Source: Trifolium pratense (Eukaryota; Streptophyta; Magnoliopsida; Fabales; Fabaceae). Taken from it: a DNA stretch of 64,000 nucleotides. Location: assembly GCF_020283565.1 (NCBI RefSeq), contig NC_060062.1, positions 52,474,439 to 52,538,438 of the forward strand, given 5' to 3'. Shown piece by piece: positions 57,733 to 64,000 of the stretch (position 1 is the stretch's first letter; the number at the start of each line of letters is the position of its first letter). Below the pieces are notes generated by a model. It searched no databases. It was not told the origin of the DNA and saw only the letters and a list, made by a program, of their open reading frames with translations. The position numbers and the translations under genes were made by a program.

Positions 57733-58097
57733 TAATGAGGTGATGGAAGAATGACATAAAGAGAGCTTAAACACCACAGATACGATGGTATAAAGGCGAG
57801 TCTAATGCAGAATGTTTAAGCTAAGGCTACTCTATTTTATTTCTCAATCATCCAATTATGTTCTATGTTTATTAGTGTAATCTTTTTGATTTTATGTAAT
57901 GTTCCACAGTTGAATTAGTGAATGAATATCATTCAAGTCATTGACTATTTCTTGTGTCACAAGTAATAACAGTATGTATACAGCCTAATAGTTGATATTA
58001 ATTAATACAATATGGCCATAAGATGCCAACTAAAATTGATTCCAAAGTTTTTTCTTTCTTACAAAAGGAAATATTGATTCCAAAGTTAATTCTGTAA
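57733..58097. other. Short single-copy-looking stretch, possible 3' UTR
   Basis: The sequence after the hAT-like TSD, with poly-T/poly-A tracts and TTATGTAATGTTCC, has the look of a plant 3' UTR. If the hAT element is ignored, a frame ending in MINEVMEE could close here, but no upstream exon supports it. Confidence 0.25.
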
Positions 58098-58102
58098 ATA
58101 TC

Positions 58103-58356
58103 TGTTGAAAGTTTGAATCAATATTATTATTATTATTATTATAGTTTAATAGAGTTTATTGAGTTTCTTAGGATTCCTATTGTTACTAGTTTTAACTATA
58201 GGAATTATGAGTATTAGTTGGTGTGTTACAAATTTAAGGTAGTTTAATTCTGATTTATATCTGTTTTTTATGTTATGTTTTTCATGTATTTAAAGGATGA
58301 TAATATCAATAAAATTGTGTGAGTTGTATTCCTCCTTCCTCTAAAAAAAACCAACA
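58103..58356 (+). repeat. 5' LTR of the gag-protease element
   Basis: A 254-bp LTR with an internal (ATT)n run (about 58122-58142). Direct repeat of 60234-60496. Confidence 0.9.
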
Positions 58357-58442
58357 GTGGTATCTAGAGCTTTTTTCTTGAGGGACCTAGTGAGGTTGAG
58401 AGTTCCATCAAACACACACAAAAAAAAAAAAAAGAGATCAAA

Positions 58443-58694
58443 ATGCAATCAGAAAACTTAGCCATAAAATTGCCAGTTTTTGAGGGTAAAAATTATCACT
58501 TATGGGCAACCAGAATGGAAGCTTATCTTGAAGCTAATGATCTTTGGGAGGCTGTTGAGGATGAGTATGAGATTGATCCATTACCGGACAATCCAACGGT
58601 TGCACAAATTAAAATTCATAAGACGAAAAAGCAGCGAATTTTCTCAAGCAGGAGTACGAAGGAAATGAGAAAATCAAAGGGATGCAAGTGCTGA
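58443..58694 (+). pseudogene. gag N-terminus, cut by a frame-breaking deletion
   Basis: It opens at 58443 with KLPVFEGKNYHLWATRMEAY and DLWEAVEDEYEID, the copia gag N-terminal domain. Around 58633-58645 the family-typical middle of gag (several tens of residues) is missing and the frame shifts. The gag core then continues in another frame (NFLKQEYEGNEKI at about 58636-58676) into the long frame annotated next. This copy therefore cannot make a full gag from the first ATG. Confidence 0.75.
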
Positions 58695-60172
58695 ATTTGA
58701 TCAGAGAATTTGAGATGCAACGGATGAAGGAATCAGAAACAATCAAGGAGTATTCTGACAAACTTCTAAGCATCGTCAACAATGTAAGATTGCTTGGAAC
58801 TGAATTTTCTGATACAAGAATAGTCCAAAAAATTCTTGTAACTGTTCCTGAGAGATTTGAGTCCACCATTTCTTCTCTAGAAAACTCCAAAGATTTGTCA
58901 ACCATTACTTTGTCAGAATTGGTGTATGCTTTGCAAGCCCAAGAACAAAGGCGACTTGTGAGGGAGGAAGGCACGATTGAAGGTGCTTTACAAGCAAAGT
59001 TGAAGCTCAATCAAGGCCACAAAGGAGAGAAGAAAAAGGCTCAATGGAACAACTTCCACAAAGGAGAAGGTTCTAATAAATTGAGTAGTAAAGCTGAAGA
59101 TGAGCAAACAAATTATCCTCCATGTCAGCATTGTGAAAAAACAAATCATCCACATTTCAGATGCTGGAGTAGACCTAATTTCCATTGCAACAAATGCAAT
59201 CAGCCGGGTCATATTGCAAAATTTTGCAAAAATGAAGTACAACCTAAAGTTGAGGCACAAGTGGCTGATCAAAATGAGGAGGAGGAATACTTATTTGCAG
59301 CAACATGTTTGTCTACCGACAAAAATAAGAAAAATTGGTTGGTTGATAGTGGATGCACACATCACATGGCCCATGATGAAGAGTTGTTCAAGAAGTTAGA
59401 CAAAACAATTGTTTCAAAAGTTACCATTGGCAATGGACAAAGTGTTGATGTCAAAGGCAAGGGAGTTGTTGCAGTTGAAACTCTCTCAGGTACTAAATAT
59501 ATTTCTGATGTTTTATTTGTGCCTGAGTTGAATCAAAATTTGTTGAGTGTTGGACAAATGCTGGAAAAACACTACACTTTGCATTTTAGTGACATGAAAT
59601 GCACCATATTTGATCCTGTTGGTGGTGAACTAATGTATATTAAAATGAGAAATAGAAGTTTTCCGATAGAGTGGAAGAAAACATCAATGCATGCATCTCC
59701 AAGTGTAGTAGAAGCCACAAATAAAGAGAAGATCAGAGTAGAAATTCTCCAAGGCCAAAACTCTAAAACCGCAGAAGAAAAATTTGATGATAATGCTAAT
59801 TTTTCTGTTAAAAAGTGTGAACCTCATGCTGAAATTTTTGAAATTTGCAATGTTGCTATGGTCAATCCTTTGGGTGATGCAAATGTGGCAAGCATGGATG
59901 GTTGGAGAGTTGTCATGCAGGAGGAGAAAAATATGAAAGAGAAAAATGAATCTTGGCAATTTGAAGACAAGCCAAGAGATCAAAAGTTGAATAATGTTAA
60001 GAGGGTTTATAGAACTAAATTTGATCATAATAGTTCTAAGAACAAATTTCAGGAAAAATTGGTTGATAAAGGCTTTCGGGAACATGAAGTTTATTTTTCT
60101 AATGATTTTGCTCATGTGGCGAGTCATGAAGGGGTAAGTTTTGAAGCTGAGAAAATCTACAAAGTTCATTAG
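58682..60172 (+). CDS. gag-protease polyprotein with RT-like stub
   Basis: A 496-codon frame. Gag C-terminal core (about 1-110, LIREFEMQRMKESETIKEY; TVPERFESTISSLENS); two zinc knuckles CQHCEKTNHPHFRC and CNKCNQPGHIAKFC (about 147-185); aspartic protease with WLVDSGCTHHMAHD (about 219-232). A partial pre-integrase piece follows (MRNRSFPIEWKK) and then a non-conserved linker. From about residue 404 to 470 the words ASMDGWRVVMQEE, DKPRDQKLNNVKRVYRTKFD and KLVDKGF line up with the N-terminus of copia reverse transcriptase, but no LDVNNAFL or YVDD block follows; the frame ends KIYKVH. Integrase is absent. In a non-autonomous element such a protein could package its own RNA while an autonomous relative supplies RT and integrase. 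Confidence 0.85.
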   Translation: MQVLNLIREFEMQRMKESETIKEYSDKLLSIVNNVRLLGTEFSDTRIVQKILVTVPERFESTISSLENSKDLSTITLSELVYALQAQEQRRLVREEGTIEGALQAKLKLNQGHKGEKKKAQWNNFHKGEGSNKLSSKAEDEQTNYPPCQHCEKTNHPHFRCWSRPNFHCNKCNQPGHIAKFCKNEVQPKVEAQVADQNEEEEYLFAATCLSTDKNKKNWLVDSGCTHHMAHDEELFKKLDKTIVSKVTIGNGQSVDVKGKGVVAVETLSGTKYISDVLFVPELNQNLLSVGQMLEKHYTLHFSDMKCTIFDPVGGELMYIKMRNRSFPIEWKKTSMHASPSVVEATNKEKIRVEILQGQNSKTAEEKFDDNANFSVKKCEPHAEIFEICNVAMVNPLGDANVASMDGWRVVMQEEKNMKEKNESWQFEDKPRDQKLNNVKRVYRTKFDHNSSKNKFQEKLVDKGFREHEVYFSNDFAHVASHEGVSFEAEKIYKVH

Positions 60173-60233
60173 AGAAGTTGAGAAGTCCAAAGAAGAGAAA
60201 TTTGAAGTCAATAACTATTGATTCAAGGAGGAG

Positions 60234-60252
60234 TGTTGAAAGTTTGAATCAA

Positions 60253-60287
<35 letters not shown>

Positions 60288-60496
60288 AATAGAGTTTATT
60301 GAGTTTCTTAGGATTCCTATTGTTACTAGTTTTAACTATAGGAATTATGAGTATTAGTTGGTGTGTTACAAATTTAAGGTAGTTTAATTCTGATTTATAT
60401 CTGTTTTTTATGTTATGTTTTTCATGTATTTAAAGGATGATAATATCAATAAAATTGTGTGAGTTGTATTCCTCCTTCCTCTAAAAAAAACCAACA
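60234..60496 (+). repeat. 3' LTR of the gag-protease element
   Basis: A 263-bp LTR, identical in layout to the 5' copy with a longer (ATT)n run (about 60253-60282). Confidence 0.9.
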
Positions 60497-60501
60497 ATAT
60501 C

Positions 60502-61297
60502 TTATTTACATTTTTTAGAAGAATACCGGAGATAATAATTAGTTTACAGTTCAAAATCGCTAAAGATCTTTGATAGCCGAGATTGCTGTAATTTTTCTAT
60601 TATATAATGTTAACTATTGCCTATAGTTACATGTTTACTCATGCACCATATGCGCGGGGGCACATCAACCCTCCTCGTCTCAACTCTCAACCCAACATAT
60701 AAGAACTAACTTGACAATATAAGGGACCAACCATGCATTTAAATCCAAAAAAAATTAAATTCCTATTTCAAATTTTCACTAGCAGATTTTAGTATTTCAT
60801 GTGCATCACTGCATAAGATTTAGCCATATTTATTTTGACCAATAGTTTCATTGACATTTCAAATCTTGAATTACGAAAAGAGGAAGATGAAACTGATACA
60901 TAATATAAGTAAGGAATAAAGATGGTTAAAAAGAAGAAAACATAGAAGAGACTTTTCTAAAATTTAAAGTTCAAACATGAATAATATGGTATTTGGCTAA
61001 GGAAATCAACATTATCACATTCTTTATATATAACTCACAAAGTATTTGAATAAAAGAATAAAAAGTTGTATTATTTATATTATTGTAAGAATTTATATAT
61101 AGAATAAAATATTTTAAAAAGTTGTTATAAAATATTGTTAAAATTTCTATTCTCTATAATATACATTACGAGATTCCATCGAAGCTTTCTCGTGCATTCT
61201 CAATAAAAAATGTTTCGGTGACATTCAATTAAAGTTTCTCTAATATTAACTTGAAAAAAAAACTTCTCAAATATTAGTTTTTTATTTATAGAAATTC

Positions 61298-61342
<45 letters not shown>
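60502..61342. other. Intergenic AT-rich stretch
   Basis: No gene, RNA gene or bounded repeat recognised. It ends in a (TA)n microsatellite (about 61300-61344) that forms the left border of the next element. Confidence 0.45.
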
Positions 61343-61347
<5 letters not shown>

Positions 61348-63459
61348 GATGTATATTATGAGAATGATAAAGATATATGAGAATATGAGAATGAATTACA
61401 ACCCTTAGATTTAAATGAAGGAGTAGGATTAGAATACCACTTAAATGAGTCATGTGCCACTGTGACGTGTCATTATTATTACTATTCACTTTCTCTCTCC
61501 TCAAAATTCTTCCTTCACGTAAAAACACTTTCTCTTCTTACCCGTTGTCTCTTTGCTTATGCCGCTCTTCTCCTCATCTCCGCCTTCCACCGACGTCTCT
61601 GTTCCGGGAAACCTCCGCTGACCCATAAACTTCCTTCGCGTCCCTATCGTCTCATCTTTCTCACCGCATCTTCTCATTTCATGAGCCCTCTCATCTTTCT
61701 CACTGCATCTCTCTCTGCGTCTCATGAATTTCTCTGCCCTCAAATCCTCTTGTTGTGAATCTCCCTTTGCGTTTAATACAATTTGAGTCGAGTCTCTGTG
61801 TTCAATTTGAGAATAATAATGTTATTAGTTTGTGTTTAATTCAATTAAGGGTTAGAGTTGGTGTTTAATTTGGGCAAAAATTGGTTGACAATTGAAAAGA
61901 ATTAAGCCCAACAATATATTCAATAATTCAAATTCATGTTAAATTATGCGCGATATCTTCAAATTCATGTTAGAAATAAGCAACAGAATTTGTTCGACAC
62001 TTAAAAACACACTGTTATGACCATATCAATTGTTAGGCTCAAGGAAATATGCTGAGAACTCTTCCACAGCTTATTTCTATCAGCAAGGGTGTTATCTTAA
62101 GAGGAGCTTAATGTGACTAATCTCTTATTAGCATTTTGGCTCTGCATGTTTAACTCACCTGCTGTGTGTTTGGTGGATTCTCCATATAATCAAACAAAGT
62201 TGCAATTGAACCAATAATAAAAGAATAAAATGAAATTGCAAATAAATTGAAACATGAACCAATAACATTGTGGTACAAATTGTGGTACACTAACAAGGTA
62301 CACTGATAATACTGATATGGTAACAAATGATCTATTTGCAATGATCTATATTACTGATATGGATTACAACTTACATCCATCCAACGCCCCCGACGACATA
62401 TAACGCACGTCCCATGCGTAGGAAGATTCAGATTTCTTTCTGATCCTGCCTTTGATGAGCAAAGAAGAAAACTCGTATCTTATAGGGATGTATTGAGGCA
62501 ATTCAATCAAACTTTTTCATTTAATATAAGATGATAATTACAATTTGTACAAAGATAGAGCTAATTCCCATTTACAATGTGAATCACTCTACAAATAGAG
62601 CTAACCCCCATTTACAATCTACATCTTCGACAAAATCAACGCAGTGCCAAGTTTTTTCATTTACAATGTGTAAGCATAGTGAATACAAACTAAGCACCAG
62701 TGAGCTTTGTCGCAGATTACAACTACATTAAACTAAGCATCAATTTCAGTTAGTCTTCGACAGAATTTCGCGCTAGTCTTCGACACCAGTACCAATTTCA
62801 TTTAACTGGTCTTGGACAGCAGTGCCTAGTTCATTTGCCAATTTCAGCAGTGCCTAGTTCAGTAGCAGTGCCTAGTTCATTTACACTTCAACTACTGCTA
62901 CACCAGTACCTAAAGAACAAATTGTTTCAAATAAGCATTTTATCAAACATCTAGAGCACATTAAAAAAAAACAAATAGCTTCTATGTTAGTTGTAAGGTT
63001 AAATACCATAAAATCAAGGTATGAGGGACACAGATTTTAAAAAACCCAATTATACAGAAAATCAAAGTATAAGAAGGATACAAAACAAAAATAAATCAAA
63101 AAGAAGAGAAGCAAAAAAAAACCTTGTTCCTGGTGTGGCGTTGATGTTCAAAAGAAGAAAAGATCCAAACTCATGAAATTGAACAGAGAAGAAGGCGGTG
63201 ATGTTCAAAACGAGAGATACGGGTGTGGCGTTGTGAGGTCCATCGGCGGCGAGTGGCGGCGAGCAGCGGCGTCGCGTTGAGAAAGAGAGATCGAGAGAAA
63301 TTTGATGAAGGAAGGAAGAGAGAGAAGCTCGTTTGTGAGAAAAGCGAGTCACGTGACTCACTTACAGTAGTCTTTTAATCCTACACCTTCATGTTAATCT
63401 AATGGTCATAATTCATTCTCATATTCTCATATATCTTTGTCATTCTTATAATATACATC

Positions 63460-63464
<5 letters not shown>
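61343..63464. mobile_element. Terminal-inverted-repeat element with 88-bp ends and GC-richer cargo
   Basis: The left end 61343-61430 (TAGAGGATGTATATTATGAG ...) and the right end 63377-63464 are inverted copies, about 88 bp with roughly ten mismatches. Both ends abut (TA)n runs, so TSDs cannot be read. Inside, 61500-61770 and 63120-63350 are GC-richer than the rest and look like leader/first-exon sequence (CTCATCTCCGCCTTCCACCG; GGCGGCGAGTGGCGGCGAGC); no conserved domain is readable. Probably a non-autonomous DNA transposon, possibly Mutator-like with captured host sequence. Confidence 0.6.
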
Positions 63465-63498
<34 letters not shown>

Positions 63499-64000
63499 TA
63501 GGAATTCTAATATTATATTTTACTTACCCAATCTTGCTAGGTTATCTTTTCCTCGGTTATCTTTTTTTCCTTCATATTTATCATTTTAAAGTATTTTACT
63601 TATCTTTTTAAAATTTATCTTTTTGAATTGATCTTAAATTTATAATTGCTTATGTTCATCATAGAGATAAAAACCAACAATTCAACAAGCCTAATCTACA
63701 ATTTAATTCCTAGATTATAGAGATAAAATCAACCAACCGAATCATATTTTTTATTCTCAAAGTTATTTTAGTATAAATATCAACAAATATTTGTTATTGA
63801 TTATCTTCTACATTTATTAAAAAAGATATCTTATTCTTTCTATCTATCATAAATATATTTCAACAAACTATATACGCTACTTGGACATTTTCCCCCAAAT
63901 TTATCACAGCATTTTCAGATTAATTTAATTTTTTGTTATATTATTTAAGTATAAAAATTTATGTATAATTTAATTTTATCACAACTTATTTCAATAAATT
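63465..64000. other. AT-rich end of window
   Basis: Starts with the right (TA)n run (63465-63494). The remainder is AT-rich with no recognisable feature. Confidence 0.4.

Larger units (their letters stand above)
58103..60496 (+). mobile_element. Non-autonomous copia element encoding gag-protease only
   Basis: LTRs 58103-58356 and 60234-60496 (TGTTGAAAGTTTG ... AAAACCAACA), TSD ATATC on both sides (58098-58102, 60497-60501). The LTRs appear nearly identical except that the 3' copy has three more ATT units. TGGTATCTAGAGC follows the 5' LTR (58358-58370) as primer-binding site, and AAGGAGGAG precedes the 3' LTR. The 1.9-kb interior encodes gag and protease and a stub resembling the RT N-terminus; integrase, RT active site and RNase H are absent. 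Layout corresponds to gag-bearing terminal-repeat elements. Confidence 0.88.

Noticed and set aside
61286..61528. Frame rich in YIYIYI on the minus strand (and its partner at 63402-63611 on plus)
   Set aside because: Translation of (TA)n microsatellite and inverted-repeat ends; not a gene.

Overview
The window is nuclear DNA of a flowering plant. It is AT-rich, its genes are split by many GT-AG introns, their proteins match plant families closely, and most of the intergenic space is transposable elements. A papilionoid legume of the Medicago/Trifolium kind is my best inference, from the style of the repeats and proteins; nothing in the window proves the species.

Four host genes can be read exon by exon. 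(1) 1496-6045 (+): a Sec14-like phosphatidylinositol/phosphatidylcholine transfer protein (SFH type), 13 coding exons, 603 aa. (2) 7945-15506 (-): the orthologue of the splicing regulator SUPPRESSOR OF ABI3-5 (SUA, RBM5/RBM10 family), 15 coding exons, 1063 aa, convergent with gene 1. (3) 23885-25873 (-): a short WIP-like (WPP-domain-interacting) protein with a C-terminal membrane anchor and a plant KASH tail, 353 aa. (4) 40582-42230 (+): ribosomal protein eS24, 5 exons, 137 aa, with a compact site II/telo-box/TATA promoter. Two further host exons are only suspected (about 17440 on -, about 45770 on +).

The rest is mobile DNA, much of it with exact boundaries and target-site duplications (TSDs). 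17617-22507 is an old copia element with unusual TA...TA LTR ends, itself hit by a 1310-bp solo LTR and a SINE. 26.0-29.9 kb holds retroelement ends, SINEs, a hAT MITE, a Mutator-like element, a hAT-like element and a large fold-back element. 30024-35555 is an LTR element with nearly identical LTRs but a ruined interior. 36.7-40.3 kb is a dense stack (SINE, Mutator-like, LINE RNase H fragment, two hAT-like elements 20 bp apart) that ends about 180 bp before the eS24 promoter. 43.2-47.5 kb has a second fold-back Mutator-like element, another hAT-like element, a MITE and a TRIM array.

47595-56055 is a very young Sirevirus (SIRE-type copia) that has lost reverse transcriptase and RNase H but keeps gag, protease, integrase and an envelope-like frame behind a UAG stop followed by CAGTTA, the leaky context known from SIRE1 and tobamoviruses. 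57013-57724 is a hAT-like element. 58103-60496 is a small gag-protease-only LTR element. 61343-63464 is a terminal-inverted-repeat element bordered by (TA)n. The most rewarding observations are the Sirevirus readthrough site and its repeated hairpin motif, the gag-protease element with a reverse-transcriptase stub, and the element with young LTRs around a decayed interior.
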